NCBI GenBank assembly: GCA_963732345.1
Contig: CAVSZI010000019.1
Location: forward strand, 310,001-374,000
DNA length: 64,000 nucleotides
Source of the DNA: Bog-532 sp963732345
Lineage (GTDB): Bacteria; Actinomycetota; Actinomycetes; Streptosporangiales; Streptosporangiaceae
Direction of reading: 5' to 3'
Each line of letters begins with the position of its first letter. Position 1 is the first letter of the stretch. Made by a program: the position numbers and the translations under genes. The notes under the pieces are model-generated. The model did not search any database and was not told the DNA's origin. It saw only the letters and a program-made list of their open reading frames with translations. This document shows, piece by piece, positions 29,183-37,769 of this stretch.

Positions 29183-29917
29183 TCAGGCCGATTCGACCGC
29201 CGTGCAGAGCCAGCGTGCCTGGCGGGCAGGGCGGCCCAGCGTGGCCGCCTGCGGACCTGCCCGTTCCAGCCGGGCAGCCAGGGCGCGGGTCCGCGACCCG
29301 AACCCGACGATGACGGAGACTTCCACCACGTCCTTCACGGGGCGGGACGTCAGGACCCGTTGCACCCTTGGCCGCTGTTCGGCGGCCAGCAGGGGACCGA
29401 GGCGGCGAATGTGCGCCCGCGCGCGTTCGGTGGTCCAGGGCGTTATCTGGCTGGCGGGCCGGGAGCCCGCCAGCGTCTCGGCGAGAACCTGGGCGAACTG
29501 GCTCGGCCACCGGTCAGAGTCTGTATCCCCGCTCTCTCGTTCCCGGCGGCGTTCGTCCTCCCCGCTGGCTCTGGGCACCCCGGCTGCGCGCGTTCCCGCA
29601 GTTGCGTGCGTCCCTCCGGTCGCGTGCGCCGGCCCAGTTGCGTGCGCCGGCCCAGTTGCGTGCGCCGGCCCAGTTGCGTGCTGCGCCCCCGCTGTGTGCG
29701 CCTCCGCGTCCCGCGAGGTTGCCGCCTGAAAGGGAGCGCCCAGCCCTGCCGTCTGCCGGGCGAAGACCTCATCGTCGTAAGGTGGCCACGCATCGGGCAC
29801 GTCGGCGAGATGAATCGCCATCAGATCGGGCAACGGCCGCCCCGTCTCCGGAGACTGGCAGGGGCCCAGTGGGACCTCCCCTGGCCGAAGGCCCCCGGCA
29901 GCAGGCGAGTCATCCAT
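29183..29917 (-). CDS. Rv3235-like protein
   Basis: The conserved part is the C-terminal 110 residues (WPSQFAQVLAETLAGSRPASQ, TERARAHIRRLGPLL, RPVKDVVEVSVIVGFGSRTRALAARLE, ending with ARWLCTAVESA), the Rv3235 family found downstream of secA throughout actinobacteria. The function is unknown. The N-terminal half is low-complexity, with ATGPAH repeated from an 18-bp tandem repeat (29623-29676). ATG 29917 is preferred because GGAGGA lies just upstream; the frame is open to 30013. Confidence 0.8.
   Translation of the reverse strand: MDDSPAAGGLRPGEVPLGPCQSPETGRPLPDLMAIHLADVPDAWPPYDDEVFARQTAGLGAPFQAATSRDAEAHTAGAQHATGPAHATGPAHATGPAHATGGTHATAGTRAAGVPRASGEDERRRERESGDTDSDRWPSQFAQVLAETLAGSRPASQITPWTTERARAHIRRLGPLLAAEQRPRVQRVLTSRPVKDVVEVSVIVGFGSRTRALAARLERAGPQAATLGRPARQARWLCTAVESA
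29623..29676. repeat. Three tandem 18-bp copies inside the Rv3235-like gene
   Basis: CGTGCGCCGGCCCAGTTG occurs three times without a break, encoding repeated ATGPAH in the reverse frame. The period is a multiple of three, so copy number changes would not break the frame. Confidence 0.85.
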
Positions 29918-30138
29918 GGTTCCTCCGCAAAGATCACAGCGCGCGCCGCGTGACAACAACGCCGTCAAGCACCGCGCCGCCACGCTTTTCTGCTCGCGCC
30001 GCTTTTGCGGCACGTCCCCGTTCTAGCAGCAGCCAGTGACGTTTCCGCCGCCGTACACCGCCCCTGCCGGTACCGGCCCGGTCTTTTCATGATCGTGGCG
30101 GGAAAACCGCACATAGCCAGACGACCACCGGGCACCTC

Positions 30139-31164
30139 TCAGCACATACACCGGCTGATCACCGAAACCGTGCCACCGCCGAAGTTGGCCACGTAGGCGG
30201 CGTGGGTACCGGGGTCCACCGCCACCCCGACTGGGTATGAGCCCACGGGGAGGGTGGCCGTCACCGTGCTGGTGGCCCCGTCGATCACCGACACCGTGCC
30301 ATCGCCCCAGTTGTTCACGTAGACGGTGCGGGCGGCGGGATCCACCGCCACCCCGAACGGGAATGAGCCCACCCGGATGGTGCGGATCACGGTGTCGGTG
30401 GCCTCGTCGATCACCGACACCGTGCCACCGTTCTCGTTGGAAACGTACGCTGTGCGGGCAGGGGGATCCACCGCCACCCCGTGCGGGTCGGCGCCCACGG
30501 GGATCGTGCCGGTCACGGTGCCGGTGGCCTCATCGATCACCGACACCGTGCCACCGAATTTGCCAGGGCTGGTGACGTAGACGGTGTGGGTGGTGGGATC
30601 CACCGCCACCGCCGACGAGTATGAGCCGACGAAGATGGTGCGGGTCACGGTGTCGGTGGCCTCGTCGATCACCGACACCGTGCCACCGTTGTTGACGTAG
30701 ACGGTGTGGGTGGTCGGATCCACCGCCACCCCGTCCGGGCCGCCGCCCACGGGGATGGTGTGGGTCACGGTGCCGGTGGCCGCATCGATCACCGACACGG
30801 TGCCACCGCCGGCGTTGGCCACGTAGACGGTGCGGGCAGCGGGATCCACCGCCACCGCATCCGGGCCGGCGCCCACGGGGATGGTGTGGGTCACGGTGCC
30901 GGTGGCCGCATCGATCACCGACACCGTGCCACCGCCGGCGTTGGCCACGTAGACGGTGCGGGCAGCGGGATCCACCGCCACCCCGCCTGGCTCGGTGCCC
31001 ACGGGGATGGTGCGGGTCACCCGGTAACAAACCGCCGCCGGAGCATGCGCCGCAATCACCAGCGGCATCCCCACCACCACCGGCACCATCGCAGCGCACC
31101 ACCGACGCGCGGAAAACCACCCACCGGACCCAGCAGCACCGCGAACGCCCCCCCGTACACGCAT
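30139..31164 (-). CDS. Secreted seven-blade YVTN beta-propeller protein
   Basis: The 341-residue protein has an N-terminal signal (about 20-48, after a basic start) and then seven repeats of about 42 residues. Each repeat has an IPVG turn, GVAVDPxxxTVYVxN and GTVSVID. Seven is the closed-propeller number, so the fold appears complete. Adjacent repeats are very similar at the DNA level, suggesting recent duplication or gene conversion. The partner or ligand is unknown; such proteins are usually extracellular binding scaffolds. ATG 31164 follows GGGGGAGAGG and is preferred to the open frame back to 31230. Confidence 0.85.
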   Translation of the reverse strand: MRVRGGVRGAAGSGGWFSARRWCAAMVPVVVGMPLVIAAHAPAAVCYRVTRTIPVGTEPGGVAVDPAARTVYVANAGGGTVSVIDAATGTVTHTIPVGAGPDAVAVDPAARTVYVANAGGGTVSVIDAATGTVTHTIPVGGGPDGVAVDPTTHTVYVNNGGTVSVIDEATDTVTRTIFVGSYSSAVAVDPTTHTVYVTSPGKFGGTVSVIDEATGTVTGTIPVGADPHGVAVDPPARTAYVSNENGGTVSVIDEATDTVIRTIRVGSFPFGVAVDPAARTVYVNNWGDGTVSVIDGATSTVTATLPVGSYPVGVAVDPGTHAAYVANFGGGTVSVISRCMC

Positions 31165-31252
31165 AACCTCTCCCCCTTGTTCCTTCGCCCTAGTCCCGGC
31201 GGAAACGGCCAGGCCCCGCCCGCACACCATTCCCGACTCAAAGTAACCAGAT

Positions 31253-31267
31253 ATTACTGCATGTAAT
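31253..31267. promoter_or_regulatory. Palindrome between the YVTN gene and nagA
   Basis: ATTAC-TGCAT-GTAAT is a perfect inverted repeat in an A+T-rich patch between the divergent starts at 31164 and 31386. It is a candidate operator for either gene. It does not match the DasR consensus expected for N-acetylglucosamine genes. Confidence 0.35.
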
Positions 31268-31385
31268 CAGAATGCGGGCCGTCTCCCGCCGGGACCGTCA
31301 AACTCACCGAGCGGGACTGGCCCAAATAGTAAAATTTCTTGCACAGTAATGGGTCCGCCGAGGGCCGAGAGAGGAGCCGTGCGCG

Positions 31386-32594
31386 TTGGCCGAGATGCTG
31401 ATCGAGGCCGAACGCATCGTGCCGGGCGGCCTCACCACCATCGCCCCCGGCCACATCCTGGTTCGCGACGGCGTGATCGCGGCGGTCGGGGAGGGGCCGC
31501 CCCCGCGCCGGCCGGACGTGCGGCTGGACTTCGGGGTTCTCGTCCCGGGCTTCGTCGATCTTCAGGTGAACGGTTACTTCGGCGCTGAGCTCGAGGCGGT
31601 GCGGCCCGATGAGTGGCGGATGATCGCCGCCCGGCTCCCGGAGACCGGGACGACGGCGTTCATGCCGACGTTCATCACCGCCCCCGTCGCGCAACTCGCC
31701 AGCACCCTCCGCCGGGGTGCCCCGCTGGTCCGCGAGCAGGCCCAGCGAGCCGGGCACGCCGAGTACGCCGGGCAGCCCGGGTACGCCGGGCGCGCCCCGG
31801 GAGCCCGGGTGCTGGGCGTGCACCTGGAGGGGCCGTTCATCTCACCGCTCCGGGCGGGGGCCCATAACAAGGACTGGATGACCGATCCGGCGCCCGGCGC
31901 CATCAGCGAGCTGCTCGACGCCGGCCAGGGAGTGCTGAAGATCGTCACCCTGGCCCCGGAATTGCCCGGCGCCCTGGAGGCCGTCACCCGCCTGGCCGAG
32001 GCGGGCGTCCTGGTCAGCGTCGGCCACACGGACGCGCTCGCCAGCCAGGTGGCGGCGGCCGCCGCCGCGGGGGCGCGGATGGTGACGCACCTGTTCAATG
32101 CCCAGCGCCCGCTGCACCATCGGGAGCCGGGGGTCCCGGGCCAAGCCCTGTCGGATCCCCGGCTGACCAGCGGGCTGATCGCCGACTTCCATCACGTCGC
32201 GCCGGAGGTCTGCGCGCTCGCCTTCGCGGCCGCGCCGGGGCGGATCCACCTGATCACGGACGCGGCGGCGTGCGCTGGGATGCCGCCGGGGACGTACCGG
32301 CTGGGCGGTGAGCCGATCGAGTTGCCCGCCGGGGACGGGATGCCGCCGATCCGGGCCAGCGGAACACTGGCGGGCTCGGCGCTGCGGATGGACGTGGCCG
32401 TGGCGAACATGGTCCGCGCGGGCGCCGGGCTGCCTGCCACCGTCGCGGCCGCGACCCGGATACCCGCGGACCTCATCGGCCGGCCCGAGCTCGGCCGGAT
32501 CGCCCCGGGCGCGCTGGCCGATCTGGCCTGGCTGGGCGAGGATTTGCGAGCCCGGGCCACCTGGGTGGCCGGCGACCTGGTCTACAGGCAGTGA
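31386..32594 (+). CDS. nagA: N-acetylglucosamine-6-phosphate deacetylase
   Basis: A 402-residue amidohydrolase-fold enzyme that removes acetate from GlcNAc-6-P, linking chitin or wall-sugar recycling to glycolysis. Motifs: DLQVNGYFG after strand 1, HLEGPFISP, GHTDA, THLFNAQRPLHHREPG (metal and substrate histidines) and ITDAAACAG with the catalytic Asp. It lacks the HxH of other amidohydrolases, as NagA does. TTG 31386 is taken because GGAG at 31373-31376 is correctly spaced; ATG 31395 is an alternative. No nagB or transporter is adjacent. Confidence 0.92.
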   Translation: MAEMLIEAERIVPGGLTTIAPGHILVRDGVIAAVGEGPPPRRPDVRLDFGVLVPGFVDLQVNGYFGAELEAVRPDEWRMIAARLPETGTTAFMPTFITAPVAQLASTLRRGAPLVREQAQRAGHAEYAGQPGYAGRAPGARVLGVHLEGPFISPLRAGAHNKDWMTDPAPGAISELLDAGQGVLKIVTLAPELPGALEAVTRLAEAGVLVSVGHTDALASQVAAAAAAGARMVTHLFNAQRPLHHREPGVPGQALSDPRLTSGLIADFHHVAPEVCALAFAAAPGRIHLITDAAACAGMPPGTYRLGGEPIELPAGDGMPPIRASGTLAGSALRMDVAVANMVRAGAGLPATVAAATRIPADLIGRPELGRIAPGALADLAWLGEDLRARATWVAGDLVYRQ

Positions 32595-32633
32595 CCGGTG
32601 TGCAGCCAATGACCAAATCCTTCCAGGGCGCTA

Positions 32634-32660
32634 GCTCCGTCCTTTAGGGCGGGGTTGGCC
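32634..32660. mobile_element. IS200/IS605-type end hairpin remnant
   Basis: CCGTCC-TTTA-GGGCGG (with one G-T pair) preceded by GCTAGCT and followed by GGTT resembles the terminal hairpin of IS200/IS605 elements and is similar to the pair near 38946-39136. No transposase is nearby. It is beside broken sulfonate genes. The identification is weak. Confidence 0.3.
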
Positions 32661-32747
32661 CGGCGTGGCGCCGCACGCTTGAAACAGCACCATGGCTGAA
32701 GTTCAGCATGAGCATTCGGGTGGTGAAGCGGGCGTACACGTTGAGCA

Positions 32748-32837
32748 TCAGGCTCGGCTCGGCACGCTGTGCCCGCGCCCGACGATCGAGCGGCCGTCAC
32801 CCGAGGTGGGCAGGAACCAGTGGAAGGTCAGGGTCAC
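32748..32837 (-). pseudogene. N-terminal stub of an LLM-class flavin monooxygenase (SsuD-like)
   Basis: GTG 32837 follows GGAGGA and encodes TLTFHWFLPTSGDGRSIVG, the N-terminus of FMNH2-dependent alkanesulfonate-type monooxygenases, then stops after about 29 codons. It follows the ssuC-like fragment on the same strand, a normal ssu gene order with most of both genes deleted. Confidence 0.5.
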
Positions 32838-33280
32838 GACGATCCTCCGGACACCCTCGAGCTCGTCGGCCGGGAGCTCGCCGACCGGCTCTTCATCGTC
32901 GGGCTCAGGATCACGGCGAAGCCGCCGCCGATCGCGAAGCCGATGGCCACCCGCTCGAGCGAGATGGCCATGGCGCCCTGCAGCGTCCCGTAGGTCGGTG
33001 AGGTCGTCGTGATCAGGCGGACCGCGGTGCTCCACAGCGTGGTCAGCGACGGAAGCTTCTGCTGCGACACGATGCCGGTCACGGAGATGACCTGCCACAG
33101 CGCGAGAATCACGATCGGGCTGATGAGGCGCAGCCAGCCCTTGTGCCGCCAGCTTCGGCCCCGGCCGGGGCGCTCCTGCGGGGCGGCCGTGACACCCGCG
33201 ATGGGCAGGCTTCCCGCGCCCGCTGCTGGTTCGGCCGGGCTGCCCTGCCTGCTCGCACTGGTCCTGGTGGATACGGGCAC
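32834..33280 (-). pseudogene. Truncated ABC transporter permease (SsuC/TauC-like)
   Basis: From GTG 33280 (GGAAGAGG upstream) the frame encodes a basic linker, a first membrane helix (SPIVILALWQVISVTGIV) and the typical LPSLTTLWSTAVRLI and AISLERVAIGFAIGGG of aliphatic-sulfonate/taurine permeases. Similarity stops after about 125 residues near 32905, where four membrane helices and the EAA loop should follow. The remainder is unrelated, so the gene is truncated and inactive. Partner ATPase and binding-protein genes are absent. Confidence 0.65.
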
Positions 33281-33334
33281 GGTGGAACCTCTTCCGTGGT
33301 GAATCAGAGCGGCGTAACCCATAGTGGCCAGTTT

Positions 33335-33380
33335 TCCCTATTAAATCAACTGGATATATAGGGAATTAGTTAGGCTAACC
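33335..33380. promoter_or_regulatory. Inverted repeat plus DtxR/IdeR-like half box
   Basis: TCCCTAT at 33335-33341 and ATAGGGA at 33358-33364 form a 7-bp inverted repeat. GTTAGGCTAACC at 33369-33380 matches the 12-base centre of the DtxR/IdeR/DmdR iron box (TTAGGTTAGSCTAACCTAA), but the outer bases do not match. Both lie between the truncated permease and the HAD gene at 33400. Confidence 0.35.
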
Positions 33381-33399
33381 GGGGCTTACGATCTCAAAT

Positions 33400-34059
33400 A
33401 TGTCTCCACTCCTGCGCGGTGTCATCATCGACTGGGCCGGCGTGCTGACCAATCCGCTGCGCGGAACGGTGCGGGCCTGGGTCGAGGCGGAGGGTATCGA
33501 CTGGGACAGCTACGCGGCCTGCATGCACTCGTGGCTGGACGACGCTTATCTCCCGGATGCCGTCGGCAACCCGGTGCACGCGCTGGAGCGCGGCGAATGC
33601 AGTGTCGCGGATTTCGAGCAGACCCTCGCCTCGCGGCTGCTGCGGCTCGACGGCGGGACGGTCCTGGCCGAGGGCCTGCTGGAGCGGATGTTCGCGGCCA
33701 GCCTGACGGTCCCGGTCATGTACGACATGCTGCGCAAGATCCGTGCGGCCGGCATCCGCACCTGCCTGCTGTCGAATTCCTGGGGCCCCGGCCGGTATCC
33801 GCGCGAGGACTTCCCGGGACTGTTCAACGCCGTCGTCATCTCGCACGAGGTCGGCATGCGCAAGCCCGAGCTGCGGATCTTCCGGCACTCGGCCGAGCTG
33901 ATCGGCCTGCCGCCGCGCGAGTGCGTGTTCATCGACGACATCGAGGCCAACGTGACCGCGGCGCGCGAGTGCGGCATGACCGGCATCTGGCACGACAATC
34001 CCCAGAGCACCGCGGAGCGCCTGTCCGGCCTGCTCGGCATTTCCCTGGCCGCCCATTAG
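33400..34059 (+). CDS. HAD-IA family hydrolase
   Basis: The 219-residue protein has motif I IIDWAGVLTN (nucleophile Asp present, the second Asp replaced by Ala as in several DxxGV HAD subfamilies), motif II LLSNSW, motif III near KPELRIF, and motif IV FIDDIEANV. It is probably a small-molecule phosphatase or dehalogenase-like enzyme; the substrate is not evident. ATG 33400 has no strong ribosome site. An iron-box-like palindrome lies just upstream. Confidence 0.8.
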   Translation: MSPLLRGVIIDWAGVLTNPLRGTVRAWVEAEGIDWDSYAACMHSWLDDAYLPDAVGNPVHALERGECSVADFEQTLASRLLRLDGGTVLAEGLLERMFAASLTVPVMYDMLRKIRAAGIRTCLLSNSWGPGRYPREDFPGLFNAVVISHEVGMRKPELRIFRHSAELIGLPPRECVFIDDIEANVTAARECGMTGIWHDNPQSTAERLSGLLGISLAAH

Positions 34060-34097
34060 CCCGGTCGAACGGTCCGGTCACGCTAGCCTTAGGCGCC

Positions 34098-34652
34098 ATG
34101 GCGGACCAGCCCGAGGCCCTCCACCGGCCGGAGGCCCTCCAGCGGCCAGAGGCCCCCCGCTGCCCGAAGGCCTCCAGCGAGGGCCGTTCGGCTAACATGC
34201 GCGCCATCCGGCGGACCGACACCAAACCCGAGCTGGCGCTGCGCCGGGCCCTGCACCGGATGGGGTACCGCTTCCGCAAGGACTACCGCCTCGACCTCGA
34301 CACCGGCCAGCGGGTGCGGCCCGACGTCGCGTTCACCGCGCGCAAGGTCGCGGTCTTCGTGGACGGCTGCTTCTGGCACGCCTGCCCGGATCACGGTTCC
34401 AGGCCCTCGGTCAACCAGGGATACTGGGCGCCGAAGCTGCTGCGCAACGTGGAACGGGACCGCGCCGCCGATTTGGCGCTGGAGCTGGCGGGCTGGCGGG
34501 TGGTCCGGTTGTGGGAGCACGTGCCGCTGGATGCCGCCGTCGCCGCCGTGGTCACCGCGCTGGGCACCCCCAGCGCACAAAAGCCCCAGGCGCCGCAGAT
34601 GACCCGCGAGCCGGGCCAGCAACGAGCCGGGCCAGCAAAAGGCCATCCATGA
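34098..34652 (+). CDS. vsr: Very short patch repair (Vsr) endonuclease-like protein
   Basis: The 184-residue protein carries the Vsr core: SANMRAIRRTDTKPELALRRALHRMGYRF, RPDVAFTARKVAVFVDGCFWHACPDHG, WAPKLLRNVERD and WRVVRLWEH. Vsr cuts at T:G mismatches arising from 5-methylcytosine deamination. The N-terminus has a low-complexity PEALxRPEA repeat and the C-terminus a Gln/Pro-rich tail, neither part of the fold. No DNA methyltransferase gene is adjacent, so its partner must be elsewhere or lost. Confidence 0.85.
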   Translation: MADQPEALHRPEALQRPEAPRCPKASSEGRSANMRAIRRTDTKPELALRRALHRMGYRFRKDYRLDLDTGQRVRPDVAFTARKVAVFVDGCFWHACPDHGSRPSVNQGYWAPKLLRNVERDRAADLALELAGWRVVRLWEHVPLDAAVAAVVTALGTPSAQKPQAPQMTREPGQQRAGPAKGHP

Positions 34653-34743
34653 TGCCGGGCCACCGCCTGACCTGTCACACTCTTGATCGACTCGCCTTCG
34701 GGCTTGTTTCACTCGTGACCAATCGAAGCCGCGCGAGGAACCC

Positions 34744-35229
34744 ATGCGTGTATACCTTCCGTCGACGCTCCCGGCGCTCACCGCCGCGCTCAAGGCCGGG
34801 GAGATCGGGCCGGCCCCGATAGCGGGGTTCGCCGTAACGCCCGCGCTGCGCGAGGGGTACGCCAGCGGTGACCTGGAAGAGCTCGAGTACGTGGCGCTGA
34901 TGGAGGCGGCCCGGGCCGCACTGCGGCTGCTGGCCGGGGATCCGGAGGCGCCCGCGCGCCGCGTCGTCCTGGTCGCCGAGGTCTCCGGCGACGACGTCGG
35001 CCGCTCCGGCGACCACCAGGCCGCCGTGCAGATCCTGAGCGCCATCCCGTTCACCGACGTGGCGGCGGGTCACCTCGACGGCCTGGACGCGATCGATGAC
35101 GTGCGGGCCGCGGTGGCCGCGCTCGACGCCGCGGACGACGGCGACGACGACGCCCGGTTCACGGTGGACGGCGCCGAAGGCCACGAGCTCCTCTGGTACG
35201 CCACCCAGGAACTCGGGTTCTTCGCCTGA
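34744..35229 (+). CDS. DUF6912-like conserved protein
   Basis: The 161-residue acidic protein begins MRVYLPSTLPALTAALKAGEIGPAP and continues FAVTPALREGYASGDLEELEYVALMEAARAALRLL, a pattern I recognise from a conserved actinobacterial family of unknown function (DUF6912). There is no signal peptide or membrane helix. The C-terminus contains a run of Asp residues. Ribosome-site-like GAGGAA precedes ATG 34744. pruA follows after 55 bp. Confidence 0.65.
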   Translation: MRVYLPSTLPALTAALKAGEIGPAPIAGFAVTPALREGYASGDLEELEYVALMEAARAALRLLAGDPEAPARRVVLVAEVSGDDVGRSGDHQAAVQILSAIPFTDVAAGHLDGLDAIDDVRAAVAALDAADDGDDDARFTVDGAEGHELLWYATQELGFFA

Positions 35230-35284
35230 CCCGCGAAGGCGGGTAGCCTCCCAGCATCCGAACAGCAGCAGGGAGGGCGCCGTC

Positions 35285-36913
35285 ATGGACGCCGTCAGTA
35301 ACGTGCCGGTCCCGGCGAACGAGCCGGTCCGGCAGTACCAGCCGGGGAGCCACGAGCGAACCGCGCTGGAGAAGAAGATCAAGCAGCTCGCCGCCGAGCG
35401 TGCCGAACTTTCCATGACCATCGGCGGCCGGCTCCGGATGGGCGGCGGCGACGCGATCGACGTGGTGCAGCCGCACAACCACCGGCACGTCCTCGGCCGC
35501 CTGGGCAACGCCACCGACGAGGACGTGGCCGCCGCGATCGGGGCCGCCCGCGCCGCTGCCCCGGGCTGGCGCGCGCTTTCCTTCGACGACCGCGCCGCGG
35601 TGTTCCTGCGCGCCGCCGACCTGCTCGCCGGGCCGTGGCGCGCCACGCTCAACGCGGCCACCGTTCTCGGCCAGTCCAAGTCGCCCTATCAGGCCGAGAT
35701 CGACGCCGCGTGCGAGCTCATCGACTTCTTCCGCTTCAACGTCCGCTACGCGCGGCAGATCCTGGCCGAACAGCCGCAATCGGTGCCGGGCGCGTGGAAC
35801 CGCATGGAATACCGGCCGCTCGAGGGGTTCGTCGTCGCGATCACCCCGTTCAACTTCACCTCGATCGCGGGCAACCTGCCGGCCGCCCCGGCGCTGATGG
35901 GCAACGTGGTCGTCTGGAAGCCGTCACCCACCCAGCAGCTGGCCGCGCACTACACGATGCGCCTGCTGGAGGCGGCCGGGCTGCCGCCGGGAGTGATCAA
36001 CATGGTGACCGGCGATGGGCAGGCGATGTCCCGCGTCGCGATCCCGCACCCCGACCTGGCGGGCATCCACTTCACCGGCTCGACCTCGACGTTCCAGCAC
36101 CTGTGGCGCACGGTCGGCGAGAACATCACCGGTTACCGCGGCTACCCACGGCTCGTCGGCGAGACCGGCGGCAAGGACTTCGTGATCGCGCATGCATCAG
36201 CCAGCGAGGAGGCACTGGCCACCACGCTGATCCGCGGCTCGTACGAATACCAGGGCCAGAAGTGCTCGGCCTCGTCCCGCGCCTACGTGCCCCGGTCGGT
36301 CTGGGAGCGGCACCGCGACGACTTCATCGACCAGGTCGAGTCCCTGACCATGGGTGACGTGTCCTCCAACCTGTCCCTGTTCATGGGAGCGGTGATCGAC
36401 GATCGGGCCCTCGCCCGGCACGCGGCCGCCTTCGAGCGCGCCCGCCACCGCCCGGCCGTCCGGGTGCTGACCGGGGGCCGCACCGACGACCGCGAGGGCT
36501 ACTTCGTCGCGCCCACCGTGCTGGAGTGCACCGACCCGGCGGACGAGGTGTTCACCACGGAGTATTTCGGGCCGATCCTGGCCGTCCATCCCTACCCGGA
36601 CGACGCCTACGCGGACCTGCTGGCGCAGGCGGCGGACGTCGCCCCGTACGCGCTGACGGGCGCGATCCTGGCCCAGGACCGGGCCGCGATCGCCGAGGCG
36701 GCCGAGAAGCTCAGGTTCTCCGCCGGGAACTTCTACATCAACGACAAGCCCACCGGCGCGGTGGTCGGCCAGCAGCCGTTCGGCGGCGCGCGGGCCAGCG
36801 GCACCAACGACAAGGCCGGGTCGGTGTTCAACCTGATCCGCTGGGTGAGCCCGCGGGCCATCAAGGAACTGTTCGTGCCGCCGACCGACTACCGTTATCC
36901 CCATATGGGCTGA
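35285..36913 (+). CDS. pruA: L-glutamate gamma-semialdehyde (1-pyrroline-5-carboxylate) dehydrogenase
   Basis: A 542-residue NAD-dependent aldehyde dehydrogenase that oxidises glutamate semialdehyde to glutamate in proline breakdown. ITPFNFTSIAGNLPAAP, VWKPSP, GETGGKD (catalytic Glu) and GQKCSASSR (catalytic Cys) are all intact, and the length is that of the group-1 stand-alone P5CDH. ATG 35285 has AGGGAGGG upstream; the open frame back to 35096 lies in the previous gene in another phase. No proline dehydrogenase gene is adjacent. Confidence 0.94.
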   Translation: MDAVSNVPVPANEPVRQYQPGSHERTALEKKIKQLAAERAELSMTIGGRLRMGGGDAIDVVQPHNHRHVLGRLGNATDEDVAAAIGAARAAAPGWRALSFDDRAAVFLRAADLLAGPWRATLNAATVLGQSKSPYQAEIDAACELIDFFRFNVRYARQILAEQPQSVPGAWNRMEYRPLEGFVVAITPFNFTSIAGNLPAAPALMGNVVVWKPSPTQQLAAHYTMRLLEAAGLPPGVINMVTGDGQAMSRVAIPHPDLAGIHFTGSTSTFQHLWRTVGENITGYRGYPRLVGETGGKDFVIAHASASEEALATTLIRGSYEYQGQKCSASSRAYVPRSVWERHRDDFIDQVESLTMGDVSSNLSLFMGAVIDDRALARHAAAFERARHRPAVRVLTGGRTDDREGYFVAPTVLECTDPADEVFTTEYFGPILAVHPYPDDAYADLLAQAADVAPYALTGAILAQDRAAIAEAAEKLRFSAGNFYINDKPTGAVVGQQPFGGARASGTNDKAGSVFNLIRWVSPRAIKELFVPPTDYRYPHMG

Positions 36914-36976
36914 CGGAACGCCGCCCAGTCGCCGTGGTCTTCATCCGGATCAGTCCGAGCGGGAGCGGAGGTATCC

Positions 36977-37693
36977 ATTTACCGCCTGGTGCTCTGGAAC
37001 ATCGACCTGACGCTGGTTGATGTGATACGGGTGACACGAGAGGCTTACGCGGACGCCTTCCGCACCGTGACCGGCCGGCCGCTGGTCCAGTTGCCGCAGA
37101 TGGCGGGGCGTTCGGAATCGGAGATCTTCTTCGACGCGCTCGCGCTCAACGGCGTGGACGTCAGTGCCGTCGGCCCGTCCGAGCAGCTGCTGGCCCCGTT
37201 CGGCAGCGAGCTGGCCACCGCGCTCGCCGCACGCCGGGACCTGCTGCACCGCAACGGCCACGCGATGCCCGGAGCCCGCGAGGCCCTGACCGCGGTCGGG
37301 AAGCTCGACGGGGTCGTCCAGACCGTGCTGACCGGCACCAGCAAGCCGAACGCCCTGCTGAAACTGCGCAGCTTCGGGTTGGAGAGCTTCTTCGACTTCA
37401 CTGTCGGCGGGTACGGCTCCGAGCCATACCCCAAGGGCGCACTGGTCCGGGTGGCCCGGCAGCGCGCGGCGGAGAAGTACCACGTCACCCTGGGGGAGCA
37501 CGCCTGCGTCTACATCGCCAACTCGGTCCGGGACGTGGCAGCGGCCCGGATGGGCGGTGCCGTCTCGGCTGCGGTCGCCAGCGGGCGCGCGACCGCTGCG
37601 GAGCTACGCGCGGCCGGCGCCGACACCGTGCTCGCCGACCTCACCGACGCGGACGAAGTGGCCGCCCAAGTCGATCGCCTGACGAGCTCCTGA
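36977..37693 (+). CDS. HAD-superfamily hydrolase with Asn at the nucleophile position
   Basis: The protein (238 residues from ATT 36977, 234 from GTG 36989) resembles HAD-IA phosphatases: motif II LTGTSKPN, motif III region YPKGALVRVAR, and a degenerate motif IV (VYIANSVRDV). Motif I reads LWNIDLTL: the usual nucleophile Asp is Asn, so phosphatase activity is doubtful. GCGGAGGT at 36965-36972 is ideally spaced for an ATT at 36977, which would give the usual YRLVLW N-terminus; the first standard start, GTG 36989, is 17 nt away and removes the beginning of strand 1. If only standard starts are accepted the gene is 36989-37693. Confidence 0.72.
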   Translation: MYRLVLWNIDLTLVDVIRVTREAYADAFRTVTGRPLVQLPQMAGRSESEIFFDALALNGVDVSAVGPSEQLLAPFGSELATALAARRDLLHRNGHAMPGAREALTAVGKLDGVVQTVLTGTSKPNALLKLRSFGLESFFDFTVGGYGSEPYPKGALVRVARQRAAEKYHVTLGEHACVYIANSVRDVAAARMGGAVSAAVASGRATAAELRAAGADTVLADLTDADEVAAQVDRLTSS

Positions 37694-37769
37694 TCGCATC
37701 TGCACCCTCCGCACGTTACGGCCGATAATCGGCGGGTAGAGCCACCGAGCGTAACGAAGGGTGGATTTG

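Noticed and set aside
30139..31020. CRISPR-like periodicity
   Set aside because: The period corresponds to in-frame YVTN blades of a secreted protein and the intervals are not unique spacers.
31300..31345. DasR-like site before nagA (ACTGG half)
   Set aside because: Only the first half-site matches; the second half is not present.
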